Positions 1 through 11,902 of a stretch of 64,000 bases of DNA are shown here, piece by piece. A model generated the notes under the pieces. That model made no database searches. It was given only the letters and a program-made list of their open reading frames with translations, and was not told the origin of the DNA. The stretch's first letter is position 1; the number at the start of each line of letters is the position of its first letter. Source of the DNA: an uncultured Alistipes sp. (lineage in GTDB: Bacteria; Bacteroidota; Bacteroidia; Bacteroidales; Rikenellaceae); assembly GCA_947629705.1 (NCBI GenBank), contig CANREN010000002.1:79514-143513 (forward strand), written 5' to 3'. The position numbers and the translations under genes were made by a program.

Positions 1-129
1 GCGGTAGTTGATGGTCTCCGGTTTGAGCACCTCGCCGCTCGACTGGGCCAGAATCTCTTCGGGAGAGGCCAGTCCGATCGAAATGCGGCTGTAACCGTTG
101 TTCATCTTATTGTCTTTCGAAATTGACAT
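1..129 (-). CDS. rpoC: DNA-directed RNA polymerase subunit beta' (5' end only)
   Basis: First 43 codons of the beta' subunit; the gene continues past the left edge. The protein starts [20 protein letters not shown] and continues with a segment typical of the beta' N-terminus (ASPEEIL...[14 protein letters not shown]). The ATG lies 35 nt downstream of the rpoB stop, so it is co-transcribed with rpoB. Beta' forms one side of the RNA polymerase clamp and active site. Only the N-terminus is visible, so zinc-binding and catalytic motifs cannot be checked here. Confidence 0.95.
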   Translation of the reverse strand, partial: MSISKDNKMNNGYSRISIGLASPEEILAQSSGEVLKPETINYR

Positions 130-164
130 ATAATTTGTTGTTTTTCTTATCCTCTGTTACTCAA

Positions 165-4025
<3,861 letters not shown>

Positions 4026-4159
4026 CGTAAAAATCCGAATTAGGTTGAAGTGTGTAACTACGCTTCTGAAAAAGCAGGTAGCTCCTCCTGCGCATGCTCC
4101 CGCGACAAAGTTCGGGATCGCCCGACCGGCATCGGAACCGTTCGTCCCGGTGCAGGGCG

Positions 4160-4269
4160 CCTGTCTCCGATCGGACGACAGGATCGGGCGCACGGCCCTT
4201 TCCCCTCCCCTCGATCGGTCCTTCCATTCATTAGACCAAGAAAAGGCATAGAGCTAACACACGGTTAGC
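4160..4269 (-). promoter_or_regulatory. rplL-rpoB intergenic hairpins, possible attenuator or processing site
   Basis: The 281 nt between rplL and rpoB contains two inverted repeats. One at 4253-4258/4264-4269 (GCTAAC...GTTAGC, 5 nt loop) is followed on the minus strand by a short T-rich stretch. The other, at 4160-4182, pairs CCTGTC with GACAGG around the palindrome TCCGATCGGA. In E. coli the equivalent gap holds an attenuator and an RNase III site that lower rpoBC output relative to ribosomal proteins. A similar role here is inference. I see no coding sequence in the gap. Confidence 0.35.
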
Positions 4270-4306
4270 CCTACACCTGTTCGCCTTTAACGGCCCGCAG
4301 CCAAGG

Positions 4307-4684
4307 CTACTTGAGCTCGACTTCGGCCCCGGCCTCCTCGAGTTGGCCTTTGATCTGCTCGGCCTCCTCTTTGGAAACGCCCTCTTTGACAGCCTTCGGA
4401 GCGCCGTCTACGAGTGCTTTCGCATCACCCAGCGAAAGACCGGCGATGTCCTTCACAGCTTTGATGACCTGAAGTTTAGCCTGACCTGCGTTCTTCAGAA
4501 TCACGTCGAACGTCGACTTTTCGGGAGCAGCGGCTTCACCGGCGCCGGCAGCGGGAGCAGCAACGGCTACAGCGGCAGCAGCCGGTTCGATGCCATATTC
4601 CTCCTTGAGGATTTGAGCGAGTTCGTTCACCTCGGTAACTTTCAAGTTTACCAGTTCTTCAGCAAGTTTCTTTACGTCTGCCAT
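4307..4684 (-). CDS. rplL: 50S ribosomal protein L7/L12 (bL12)
   Basis: Ribosomal stalk protein, 125 aa, which recruits translational GTPases. The N-terminal dimerisation domain ([20 protein letters not shown]) is followed by the Ala-rich hinge at about residues 36-52, then the C-terminal domain with the conserved [24 protein letters not shown] segment and [21 protein letters not shown]. It lies 42 nt after rplJ, its stalk-base partner, in the same operon. Confidence 0.98.
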   Translation of the reverse strand: MADVKKLAEELVNLKVTEVNELAQILKEEYGIEPAAAAVAVAAPAAGAGEAAAPEKSTFDVILKNAGQAKLQVIKAVKDIAGLSLGDAKALVDGAPKAVKEGVSKEEAEQIKGQLEEAGAEVELK

Positions 4685-4726
4685 AGTTGTAGATCTTTAA
4701 TTTTGTTTTTTAATTTCTTGTTGTGA

Positions 4727-5251
4727 TTAGTTGTTTCTCGACTCGAGCGTCTTCACGAGGCCCGCAATCTTTTGTCCGGCATTAGCTTGCAATGCGGAAA
4801 TAACACGCTTCGCAGGAGACTGCAACAGAGCGATGATGTCGCCGATGAGCTCCTCCTTCGACTTGATATTGCAAAGTGCGTCCAACTTGTCGTCGCCCAC
4901 GTAGATACATCCTTCGGCGAAAGCCGCTTTCAGGACAGGTTTATCCGAGCTCTTGCGGAACTCTTTGATGAGTTGCGCAGGAGCTTTCGCTACCTCGGTG
5001 AACATGACGGAGGTCGGACCCTCCAATACGTTTACCAACTCGGCATCCGCCTTTTCCACCTTCTCCAGCGCCTTGTTCAGCAGCGTGTTTTTCACGACCA
5101 CCAACTTGACACCGTTTTCGAAGCATTTGCGGCGCAGGGCAGCGGTCTGCTCGGCGTCGAGCGCCTCGATGTCGGCGACATAGAAGTGAGGATAGTTCCG
5201 GAGCTGCTCGGCAAGACTGTCAATGACAGCCGATTTTTCTTCCTTTGTCAT
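4727..5251 (-). CDS. rplJ: 50S ribosomal protein L10 (uL10)
   Basis: Stalk-base protein that anchors L7/L12 dimers on 23S rRNA, 174 aa, the usual length. The start MTKEEKSAVIDSLAEQL and the internal NTLLNKALE segment fit the family. Only 17 nt separate it from rplA upstream, so the long L10-binding autoregulatory leader found in enterobacteria has no room here; any autoregulation must use another site. Confidence 0.97.
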   Translation of the reverse strand: MTKEEKSAVIDSLAEQLRNYPHFYVADIEALDAEQTAALRRKCFENGVKLVVVKNTLLNKALEKVEKADAELVNVLEGPTSVMFTEVAKAPAQLIKEFRKSSDKPVLKAAFAEGCIYVGDDKLDALCNIKSKEELIGDIIALLQSPAKRVISALQANAGQKIAGLVKTLESRNN

Positions 5252-5268
5252 CTCTTGGTTCCTCCCTC

Positions 5269-5967
5269 TTATTTGGTTTCTACCGATTTGGGATCAATCT
5301 GCAAGCCCGGACTCATCGTGGTCGAGAGATAGATACTCTTCACATAAGAACCTTTGGCAGCAGCCGGTTTCAACTTGATAATCATGTTCAGCACCTCGCT
5401 CGCATTGTCGACGATCTGCTCGGCCGTAAACGAGATCTTGCCCACCGAAGTGTGAACGATACCGAATTTGTCGACCTTGAAGTCGATTTTACCCGCTTTC
5501 ACATCCTTGACGGCCTTGGCGATGTCCATCGTTACGGTTCCGGTCTTGGGGTTCGGCATCAAGCCGCGGGGGCCGAGGATACGACCCAGCGCACCCACCT
5601 TGCCCATCACGTTGGGGGTGCAGATGATGACATCCACATCCGTCCAACCGGACTTGATTTTGTCGACGTATTCATCCAGACCGACGTAATCGGCACCTGC
5701 GGCCGTAGCTTCGGCCTCCTTTTCGGGGGTGCAGAGTACGAGCACGCGCACCGTCTTACCCGTTCCGTGGGGAAGGGTTACCACGCCGCGCACCATTTGA
5801 TTGGCTTTGCGGGGATCCACGCCCAAACGCACGTCGATGTCGACCGAAGCGTCGAATTTCGTAAACGTAATCTCTTTCAGAAGAGCGGCAGCCTCCGGGA
5901 GTTTGTAAGACTTACCAGCTTCCACCTTAGCGTAGGCGTTTTTTTGGTTTTTTGTCAACTTACTCAT
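5269..5967 (-). CDS. rplA: 50S ribosomal protein L1 (uL1)
   Basis: L1 stalk protein of the large subunit, 232 aa, involved in E-site tRNA release. The signature [13 protein letters not shown] and the segment [28 protein letters not shown] are intact. Its start lies 9 nt after the rplK stop. L1 represses the rplKA unit in many bacteria; I see no clear L1-binding mimic here. Confidence 0.98.
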   Translation of the reverse strand: MSKLTKNQKNAYAKVEAGKSYKLPEAAALLKEITFTKFDASVDIDVRLGVDPRKANQMVRGVVTLPHGTGKTVRVLVLCTPEKEAEATAAGADYVGLDEYVDKIKSGWTDVDVIICTPNVMGKVGALGRILGPRGLMPNPKTGTVTMDIAKAVKDVKAGKIDFKVDKFGIVHTSVGKISFTAEQIVDNASEVLNMIIKLKPAAAKGSYVKSIYLSTTMSPGLQIDPKSVETK

Positions 5968-5976
5968 CTTCTTCGA

Positions 5977-6417
5977 TTACTGATTAGGAAATTCTCCGAC
6001 AACATTGAGACCCATGCTGCGGGCGGTACCGGCGACCATCCGCATAGCCGATTCCAACGTGAAGCAGTTCATATCGGGCATTTTGTCCTGCGCGATCTGG
6101 CGAATCTGCTCCCACGTTACCTGACCGACCTTGTCGCGGTTAGGCTGTGCGGAACCTTTCTGCACTTTCGCTGCTTCCTTAAGCTGGATCGCTACGGGCG
6201 GCTGTTTCACGACGAAGTCGAACGACTTGTCGGTATAAACGGTGATGATGACCGGAAGAACCTTGCCGCCCTTGTCCTGCGTACGTGCATTGAACTGCTT
6301 ACAGAAGTCCATGATGTTGACTCCTTTAGAGCCCAAAGCAGGACCTACCGGGGGCGAAGGATTGGCGGCACCGCCTTTGATCTGCAATTTGATAAATGCA
6401 GCAACCTCTTTTGCCAT
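5977..6417 (-). CDS. rplK: 50S ribosomal protein L11 (uL11)
   Basis: L11 of the GTPase-associated centre, 146 aa. The N-terminal [27 protein letters not shown] motif and the C-terminal rRNA-binding domain ending [17 protein letters not shown] are typical. It lies 17 nt after nusG and forms the rplK-rplA pair. Confidence 0.98.
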   Translation of the reverse strand: MAKEVAAFIKLQIKGGAANPSPPVGPALGSKGVNIMDFCKQFNARTQDKGGKVLPVIITVYTDKSFDFVVKQPPVAIQLKEAAKVQKGSAQPNRDKVGQVTWEQIRQIAQDKMPDMNCFTLESAMRMVAGTARSMGLNVVGEFPNQ

Positions 6418-6434
6418 AGTTTTCCTTAGGTTTG

Positions 6435-6995
6435 TTATTCTTTAACTACTTGAGTGAAACTCAACTCCATAGGAGTTTTGCGCCCGAATATCTTCACCGA
6501 TACCGTGAGTTTCTTGCGCTCGTTATCGACGGCCTCGATGATACCCTGGAAGCTTGAGAAAGGACCATCGGTAACCTTGACGGTTTCGCCGACGAAGAAC
6601 GGTGTTTCGTTTTCTTCCTCCGTGGCATTCATTTCATCGACCCGACCGAGGATGCGCGCGACCTCCTGTGGACGGAGAGGCGTGGCTTTGAGTTGTTGAC
6701 TGTCCTCCTTGGTGTCGCCGAGAAAACCCAGCACGTTGGGGATATTTCGAATCAATGTGGGAATTTTACCCACGAAAGCAGCCTCGATCAACACATAACC
6801 CGGATAAGAGACCTTCTCTTTCGAGATGCGCTTCCCGTTGCGGATCGTATAGACTTTTTCGGTAGGTATCAACACTTGGGAAACGTAGTCCTCCAAATGG
6901 CCATGACGGACTTCGGATTCGATGTACTCTTTGACCTTGTTCTCCTTACCGCCGATCGCACGGACTACATACCACTGTTTTTCAATCTCACTCAT
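6435..6995 (-). CDS. nusG: transcription termination/antitermination protein NusG
   Basis: Elongation factor that binds RNA polymerase and links it to the ribosome or Rho, 186 aa from the ATG at 6995 ([18 protein letters not shown]). A TTG four codons upstream would extend it but is less likely. The NGN domain spans roughly residues 1-115, followed by a KOW domain ([22 protein letters not shown]). It starts 16 nt after secE, the usual pairing. Confidence 0.97.
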   Translation of the reverse strand: MSEIEKQWYVVRAIGGKENKVKEYIESEVRHGHLEDYVSQVLIPTEKVYTIRNGKRISKEKVSYPGYVLIEAAFVGKIPTLIRNIPNVLGFLGDTKEDSQQLKATPLRPQEVARILGRVDEMNATEEENETPFFVGETVKVTDGPFSSFQGIIEAVDNERKKLTVSVKIFGRKTPMELSFTQVVKE

Positions 6996-7011
6996 CACCC
7001 GCACCAATCGA

Positions 7012-7203
7012 TTACAAATTTCCCAGCGTTTTGTAGATGAAAGCCATGATATTTTCGAACGTCAAGTCCATGGCAAGGACGATGACCGCGAAGATCACCG
7101 ATGCGACCATCACGACGACCGTCGAGCTTTGAAGCTGCGCAAAAGTCGGCCACGTTACCTTGTTGACCAGTTCGTTGTAGGATTCCTTGATGTAATTGAA
7201 CAT
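7012..7203 (-). CDS. secE: preprotein translocase subunit SecE
   Basis: Small essential membrane subunit of the SecYEG channel, 63 aa. I start it at the ATG at 7203 (MFNYIKESYNELVNKVTWPT), which matches the short single-helix SecE of this phylum; the upstream in-frame extension runs into tRNA-Trp and is rejected. The conserved amphipathic segment NKVTWPTFAQLQSST precedes one transmembrane helix (VVVMVASVIFAVIVLAMDL). It sits between tRNA-Trp and nusG. Confidence 0.96.
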   Translation of the reverse strand: MFNYIKESYNELVNKVTWPTFAQLQSSTVVVMVASVIFAVIVLAMDLTFENIMAFIYKTLGNL

Positions 7204-7224
7204 AATCGTTTTCCCTTTATTCGG

Positions 7225-7295
7225 CAGGAGCAGAGAGATTCGAACTCCCATCAACGGTTTTGGAGACCGCTATTCTACCCTTGAACTATGCTCCT
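7225..7295 (-). tRNA. tRNA-Trp(CCA)
   Basis: A 71 nt cloverleaf with a 7 bp acceptor stem (AGGAGCA/TGCTCCT), anticodon loop CTCCAAA (anticodon CCA), and a TTCGAAT T-loop. The discriminator base is G, usual for tRNA-Trp. CCA is not encoded. It lies between tuf and secE, so it should be cut out of the tuf-secE transcript. Confidence 0.97.
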
Positions 7296-7368
7296 AAAAT
7301 CGGGAAACAGACCTGTCGATTACCGTTCGGCGTTCATCAAGGCTGTTTCCCGGGATCGCAGGGTGCAA

Positions 7369-8556
7369 TTACTGCACGATCTTCAGAATCTGACCGGCAC
7401 CTACCGTACGGCCGCCTTCGCGGATGGCGAAACGCAGACCTTCGTTCAGAGCGACCGGATAGATCAGTTTCACGGTGATGGTTACGTGGTCGCCCGGCAT
7501 AACCATGTCGACGCCATCGGGCAGATGAACCTCACCCGTTACGTCCATCGTGCGCAGATAGAACTGGGGACGATAGTTGTTGTGGAACGGCGTATGACGA
7601 CCACCCTCTTCCTTCTTCAGGATATAAACCTCGGCGGTGAACTCGGTGTGCGGCGTAATCGAACCCGGTTTAGCGACAACCATACCGCGCTTAACCTGTT
7701 TCTTGTCGATACCGCGGAGCAACAGACCTACGTTATCGCCGGCCTCGCCCTCGTCGAGCAGCTTGCGGAACATTTCGACGCCGGTGCAGGTCGAATTCAA
7801 CGTCTCCTCTTCGAGACCGATGATCTCGACGGGATCACCTACGTGGATGACACCGGTTTCGATACGGCCCGTAACGACGGTGCCACGGCCGGTGATCGAG
7901 AACACGTCCTCGATAGGCATCAGGAACGGCTTTTCGTTCTCGCGAACGGGCAGCGGAATGTAGGTGTCGACAGCATCCATCAACTCCAGGATCTTCTCTT
8001 CCCATTTAGCCTCGCCGTTCAAGCCGCCGAGTGCGGAACCGCGGATGATCGGAGCGTTGTCGCCATCGTATTCGTATTTCGACAGCAGGTCGCGAACCTC
8101 CATCTCGACGAGGTCGAGCATTTCGGGATCGTCCACCATATCGCACTTGTTCAGGAAAACGACGATACGCGGCACGTTCACCTGACGGGCGAGCAGCACG
8201 TGTTCGTTGGTCTGGGGCATCGGGCCGTCGGTAGCGGCAACGACGAGGATGGCGCCGTCCATTTGAGCGGCACCGGTAACCATGTTCTTCACATAGTCGG
8301 CGTGGCCCGGGCAGTCCACGTGAGCATAGTGGCGGGTAGCCGTCTGATACTCGACGTGCGAAGTGTTGATCGTGATACCGCGCTCTTTCTCTTCGGGTGC
8401 GTTGTCGATCGAGTCGAACGAGCGGAGTTCCGACAGACCTTTCTTGGCCAGAACGGTCGTGATAGCTGCGGTAAGGGTCGTCTTACCGTGGTCTACGTGG
8501 CCGATGGTACCGATATTGACATGCGGTTTCGACCGGTCGAATTTCTCTTTTGCCAT
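7369..8556 (-). CDS. tuf: elongation factor Tu
   Basis: GTPase that delivers aminoacyl-tRNA to the ribosome, 395 aa, full length. The G1 motif is [11 protein letters not shown]3 is [12 protein letters not shown], and G4 is NKCD; beta-barrel domains 2 and 3 follow. Upstream lie three tRNA genes and downstream tRNA-Trp, so tuf is embedded in a tRNA-containing operon. High codon bias is expected for this abundant protein. Confidence 0.99.
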   Translation of the reverse strand: MAKEKFDRSKPHVNIGTIGHVDHGKTTLTAAITTVLAKKGLSELRSFDSIDNAPEEKERGITINTSHVEYQTATRHYAHVDCPGHADYVKNMVTGAAQMDGAILVVAATDGPMPQTNEHVLLARQVNVPRIVVFLNKCDMVDDPEMLDLVEMEVRDLLSKYEYDGDNAPIIRGSALGGLNGEAKWEEKILELMDAVDTYIPLPVRENEKPFLMPIEDVFSITGRGTVVTGRIETGVIHVGDPVEIIGLEEETLNSTCTGVEMFRKLLDEGEAGDNVGLLLRGIDKKQVKRGMVVAKPGSITPHTEFTAEVYILKKEEGGRHTPFHNNYRPQFYLRTMDVTGEVHLPDGVDMVMPGDHVTITVKLIYPVALNEGLRFAIREGGRTVGAGQILKIVQ

Positions 8557-8606
8557 AGTTTAGCTTACGTTTTAAAGTTTGTAAATTATCTCATAAATCC
8601 TTTCAG

Positions 8607-8679
8607 AGCGGAAGACGAGGCTCAAACTCGCGACCCTTAGCTTGGAAGGCTAATGCTCTATCAACTGAGCTACTTCCGC
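8607..8679 (-). tRNA. tRNA-Gly(TCC)
   Basis: A 73 nt cloverleaf with acceptor stem GCGGAAG/CTTCCGC, anticodon stem TTAGC/GCTAA with loop CTTCCAA (anticodon TCC). It is the last tRNA before tuf. CCA is not encoded. Confidence 0.96.
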
Positions 8680-8786
8680 AAAAATACACCGTATCGGAGA
8701 CCGCTTTCTCATCCCGTCCGCGTCTGCTGCCGCATCCGCGATCCCGAGGAGTTGCGCCTCCAATCGGCATTCCATCCTTTTTCGAG

Positions 8787-8869
8787 TGGGAAGTGATGGA
8801 TTCGAACCACCGAAGGCGTACGCCAGCAGATTTACAGTCTGCCCCATTTGGCCACTCTGGTAACTTCCC
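8787..8869 (-). tRNA. tRNA-Tyr(GTA)
   Basis: An 83 nt class II tRNA with long variable arm, acceptor stem GGGAAGT/ACTTCCC, anticodon loop CTGTAAA (GTA), and discriminator A. It lies between tRNA-Thr and tRNA-Gly. CCA is not encoded. Confidence 0.96.
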
Positions 8870-9008
8870 GAATGATCATTAACTTGCCCTACTTCGAACG
8901 ACCGCCGTTTACGTCGGTTCATCCGTCGCACCGTTCGCGCTCGCTGCTCCGCCGCTCCGGTTCGCTGCTCGCCCCTGCTGCTCACTCCTCCGCCGCTCCG
9001 GCTTCTCG

Positions 9009-9082
9009 AGCCGATGGAGGGATTCGAACCCACGACCAGCTGATTACAAATCAGCTGCTCTGGCCAACTGAGCTACATCGGC
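9009..9082 (-). tRNA. tRNA-Thr(TGT)
   Basis: A 74 nt cloverleaf with acceptor stem GCCGATG/CATCGGC and anticodon stem GCTGA/TCAGC with loop TTTGTAA (anticodon TGT). It is the promoter-proximal RNA of the tRNA-tuf cluster; the candidate -7 box is 21 nt upstream. Confidence 0.96.
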
Positions 9083-9102
9083 AGAACTTGACCTTGGGAT
9101 TG

Positions 9103-9134
9103 CAAAAGTAGGTATAAAAAATTTATCGGCCAAA
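9103..9134 (-). promoter_or_regulatory. promoter of the tRNA-Thr...tuf...rpoC cluster (proximal)
   Basis: On the minus strand the -7 box TACTTTTG (9103-9110) lies 20 bp from a TTTG -33 box (9131-9134), the exact layout of the Bacteroidota housekeeping promoter. The predicted start is a few bases before tRNA-Thr, consistent with a stable RNA promoter. Confidence 0.8.
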
Positions 9135-9233
9135 TAAATGCGGATAAATTTTTCGTCTCATTTCATACTTATTTCACACTTCTCAAAGAACTCATCATTC
9201 CCTCCGCTCCGCTTCTCTCTTTCACTTTTTTCT

Positions 9234-9242
9234 CCCCCCCCC
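9234..9242. repeat. C9 homopolymer in the tRNA-tuf leader
   Basis: Nine consecutive C residues lie between the distal and proximal promoters of the tRNA-tuf cluster. The surrounding 9135-9283 stretch shows no coding sequence and no other clear element. It is one of several G/C homopolymers in this window. Confidence 0.9.
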
Positions 9243-9283
9243 TCGTTATTCGCGAGGATTTCGTCGAGCAGCGAAATCGGGGG

Positions 9284-9314
9284 CAAAGTTAAGAAAAGTT
9301 TTCAATACCGCAAC
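9284..9314 (-). promoter_or_regulatory. possible distal promoter of the tRNA-tuf cluster
   Basis: Minus-strand TAACTTTG (9284-9291) with GTTG 19 bp upstream (9311-9314) fits the -7/-33 consensus. No protein gene starts between it and tRNA-Thr 200 nt downstream, so it would be a second, upstream promoter. It also lies just past the end of the EamA gene on the same strand. Confidence 0.5.
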
Positions 9315-9385
9315 AATCCGCACGAAAAATATCGCGACGATCCGCTTTTTGTTTCCGGTTCTATCGGGCGAACGCTCCTGCCGGC

Positions 9386-10324
9386 TCACTTTTCGCGCGC
9401 CACGCGTTCCGCCTCCAGCTGCGCCCGCGTCTTCGAACGGGTTACGAGCCACACGCCGACGAAGACGCACATCGCAGCGAATCCCTTCGTCGGGCCGAAC
9501 GTATCCAACCCGATCGCCACGGTGAACAGCACGGCGACGATCGGCTGCACGTAATTGTACATCGAGACCAGCGTGGGACGCAGATAACGTTGCGCGATGG
9601 GCACCATCAGATAGGCCACGAAGGTCGAGCAGACGACCACGTAAGCGATCCCGCCCCACGTGCCGCCCGACAAGGAGGCGTAATCCACCCCGACCAACGG
9701 ACGCCAATAGACGATCACCGAAACGATCGCCGCGAAGAGGAACATCCACTTCATGGTGGTAACGGGCGAATACTTGACGATGGTATCGCGGAAAGCCGTG
9801 AGATAGAGCGCATAGCTCGTCGCGCTGACGATGCAGAGCGTATTGCCCTCCAAGCTCGATGCGCGGCTGCTGCCGTGCCGGCTCAACAGCACCAACAGCA
9901 CGGCGCCGACAGCTCCCAGCAGCACGCCGCCGGCTTTCAGCCAGGTGATCGGTTCGCGCAGAAAGAGCATCGCCAGCACCATCGTCAAAACCGGCACGAC
10001 CGTGGCGATGATCGACGAATCGATGGGCGAGGTCATCGACAGCCCCCACAAAAAGAGCATCTGATTGAGCTGGATACCGAACACCGACGCGAAAAACAGC
10101 CGCACGATATCGCGTCGCCCGACCCGTTCGTGCGGCACCCACAACGAGCAAAGCCCGAACAGCAGCGCCGCGCCGACCATCCGATAAACGCTCAAAGCGA
10201 ACGGATCGATTCCGTCGGGAACCTCCGCCGACCGGAGTACGCTCTTGCAGATCGGGGCATTCAGCCCCCAAATGATATTCGCCAGCCACAAAGCGGCATG
10301 GCCTTTCAGTTTTCCTCCGTCCAT
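9386..10324 (-). CDS. EamA/DMT family permease
   Basis: Integral membrane protein of 312 aa of the drug/metabolite transporter superfamily, with about ten hydrophobic helices in two EamA repeats (first starts LWLANIIWGLNAPICKSVL, second around SLEGNTLCIVSATSYALY). The substrate cannot be read from sequence. I chose ATG 10324, which overlaps the stop of the upstream thioesterase gene by one base (TGATG), indicating translational coupling. It is the last gene of the tsaC-thioesterase-permease run. Confidence 0.88.
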   Translation of the reverse strand: MDGGKLKGHAALWLANIIWGLNAPICKSVLRSAEVPDGIDPFALSVYRMVGAALLFGLCSLWVPHERVGRRDIVRLFFASVFGIQLNQMLFLWGLSMTSPIDSSIIATVVPVLTMVLAMLFLREPITWLKAGGVLLGAVGAVLLVLLSRHGSSRASSLEGNTLCIVSATSYALYLTAFRDTIVKYSPVTTMKWMFLFAAIVSVIVYWRPLVGVDYASLSGGTWGGIAYVVVCSTFVAYLMVPIAQRYLRPTLVSMYNYVQPIVAVLFTVAIGLDTFGPTKGFAAMCVFVGVWLVTRSKTRAQLEAERVAREK

Positions 10325-10722
10325 CACTCGATCTCCGTCATCGCCCGCCGCCATTCGTCCGGCACCGGAATCCCGCGCTGCGCCCCGAAATCGAAGGCGG
10401 CCATCACCGAGCGGCTTTCGCTGCACACACGTCCGTCCGCCAGAAGGCGTTGAAAAAGCGTCATGCTCTTGTTCCCGATCCGCTCGCACACGGTCGTAAC
10501 GTGCACTTCGCCGCCCATCCGGACTTGCGCCATGTAGGAGGTCGAAGTCGAGACCGTTACGATGCGCCGGGCTCCCGTCAGGACGTCGGCGCCCAATACC
10601 TTATTATAATAGTCCGTCTTGCCCGCATCGAAATACATCTGCTGCGCGACGTTGTTCACATGCAGAAACGGATCGATGTCCGTGAACCGCTGTTGGATCG
10701 GGGTATCTATCGTAGGTGCCAT
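10324..10722 (-). CDS. acyl-CoA thioesterase, 4HBT/YbgC-like hotdog fold
   Basis: A 132 aa hotdog-fold thioesterase. The segment QRFTDIDPFLHVNNVAQQMYFDAGK matches the 4HBT active-site region, with the Asp and the HVNN motif in place. It probably hydrolyses acyl-CoA or acyl-ACP; the chain length is unknown. It lies 12 nt after tsaC and overlaps the permease gene by one base. Confidence 0.87.
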   Translation of the reverse strand: MAPTIDTPIQQRFTDIDPFLHVNNVAQQMYFDAGKTDYYNKVLGADVLTGARRIVTVSTSTSYMAQVRMGGEVHVTTVCERIGNKSMTLFQRLLADGRVCSESRSVMAAFDFGAQRGIPVPDEWRRAMTEIE

Positions 10723-10734
10723 CGTGCGGATCTT

Positions 10735-11337
10735 CTATTCGCGAATCACCTTCACCTCGCCGCCCTCGCCGAACGCCACGATCGACGAAGCCTTGCGCGC
10801 AGGCTTTCCCTCGAAACGGGGATCGACCACGAAATCGACGCCCTCGACGATCTCCCGGGCCACCTCCTGCAACCTCGTCGGGGTCGCCTCGCCGGCGAGA
10901 TTGGCCGACGTCGAGACGATCGGGCGGCCCAATCCGCGCAGCATCCGCTGACAGAATGCGTGGTCGGGCACCCGCACGCCGAGCGTACCCTCCTCGGGGA
11001 TCAGGTTCCCGGCGACGCCCGCGGCTCCGGGCAGAATCAAGGTCAGCGGCGAGGTCGCCATCTCCATCACCTCGAAAGCGATGCCGGGCGCACGATTGAC
11101 ATAACGAACGACCATGTCGGGCGAAGCGCACAACACGAGCATCGACTTCTTGTTCACGCTGCGTTTGAGGTCGTAGATACGCTGCACGGCAGCGGCGTCG
11201 GTCGCATCGCAGCCGAGGCCCCATACGGTATCGGTCGGATAGAGGATGACTCCGCCCGACCGAAGGATGCGGACGGCTTCATCGGCCTCGCGGGACAGGG
11301 GCGTATCGTTCACGGATGCGGTTCTCACGGTTTTCAT
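10735..11337 (-). CDS. tsaC: L-threonylcarbamoyladenylate synthase (Sua5/YciO/YrdC family)
   Basis: A 200 aa enzyme that makes threonylcarbamoyl-AMP from threonine, bicarbonate and ATP for the t6A37 modification of ANN-decoding tRNAs. The family segments VILYPTDTVWGLGCDA, KRSVNKKSMLVL and LGVRVPDH, and STSANLAGEATP, are present. It has only the YrdC domain and no Sua5 C-terminal domain. It is first in a three-gene operon. Confidence 0.93.
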   Translation of the reverse strand: MKTVRTASVNDTPLSREADEAVRILRSGGVILYPTDTVWGLGCDATDAAAVQRIYDLKRSVNKKSMLVLCASPDMVVRYVNRAPGIAFEVMEMATSPLTLILPGAAGVAGNLIPEEGTLGVRVPDHAFCQRMLRGLGRPIVSTSANLAGEATPTRLQEVAREIVEGVDFVVDPRFEGKPARKASSIVAFGEGGEVKVIRE

Positions 11338-11359
11338 GGATTCGGATTCGTTTGCGGGG

Positions 11360-11367
11360 CAAAATTA
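11360..11367 (-). promoter_or_regulatory. -7 box upstream of tsaC
   Basis: Minus-strand TAATTTTG matches TAnnTTTG and lies 22 nt upstream of the tsaC ATG. No convincing -33 box is visible. Confidence 0.55.
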
Positions 11368-11440
11368 GGAAAAAATACGAAAAGTCGAACGCCGTATCTT
11401 CGACGGAATCCGGATCGGCAGACATGAAAGCATGCAATCA

Positions 11441-11474
11441 CAAAAAACCGGAGCGGAATCGAATCCGCTCCGGT
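11441..11474 (-). terminator. Rho-independent terminator of the Ser-rich small protein gene
   Basis: An 11 bp perfect stem (11447-11457 with 11464-11474) around a 6 nt loop, followed on the minus strand by a run of six T. It ends the small gene that stops at 11516. Confidence 0.85.
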
Positions 11475-11515
11475 CAACCTACACGACCGAAATCGGGTCA
11501 TCCGGATGGATCGGC

Positions 11516-11731
11516 CTATTTCTTCGTGTATTGGTTGTGCCCTTCGGGGTTGTTGCTGCGCGAGCCGCTGCGGCCCGTGCCCGAAGATTGGCTGCTGGCC
11601 GTGCCCCGACTCGAAGAGGTCGTGCAAGCCGTGCCGCGGGTAGACGATTGAGCACCGGAATTCGAGCTCTTCGCAGCGGACTTGTTCGTCTTCGACTGCG
11701 AGCCGGTCGTCTTGTTGGTAGACTCTTTCAT
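11516..11731 (-). CDS. Ser/Thr-rich low-complexity small protein, unknown function
   Basis: A 71 aa predicted protein starting MKESTNKTTGSQSKTNKSAA and ending NNPEGHNQYTKK. It is dominated by Ser, Thr, Gly, Asn and basic residues, with no signal peptide or membrane helix, so it should be disordered and basic. I start at the ATG at 11731; the upstream extension lacks support. It stands alone, with a strong terminator 42 nt after the stop, which argues that it is a real transcription unit. Whether it is a protein gene at all should be treated as probable, not certain. I do not recognise a family. Confidence 0.55.
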   Translation of the reverse strand: MKESTNKTTGSQSKTNKSAAKSSNSGAQSSTRGTACTTSSSRGTASSQSSGTGRSGSRSNNPEGHNQYTKK

Positions 11732-11902
11732 GGCATAAAAAAGTGTTAAGTTGAACATATCCGACGTTCGGAGCCGTAGGCCGAGTTCCGAAACGGCCGG
11801 TCGATCGCACCTCCCCGTTGGCGGGGATGCGCTGTTCGGACAGGTGCAAAAGCTATACCACAAAGCGTCGACGCAACCTCCTGCTCGGATTTCAGCCCCC
11901 GC

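Noticed and set aside
7204..7254. 17-codon N-terminal extension of secE
   Set aside because: It reads through part of tRNA-Trp; the internal ATG at 7203 gives the normal SecE.
11732..11863. 44-codon N-terminal extension of the Ser-rich protein
   Set aside because: Different composition (Cys, Pro, Leu-rich) and overlaps a probable leader hairpin (CCCCG/CGGGG near 11813-11826).
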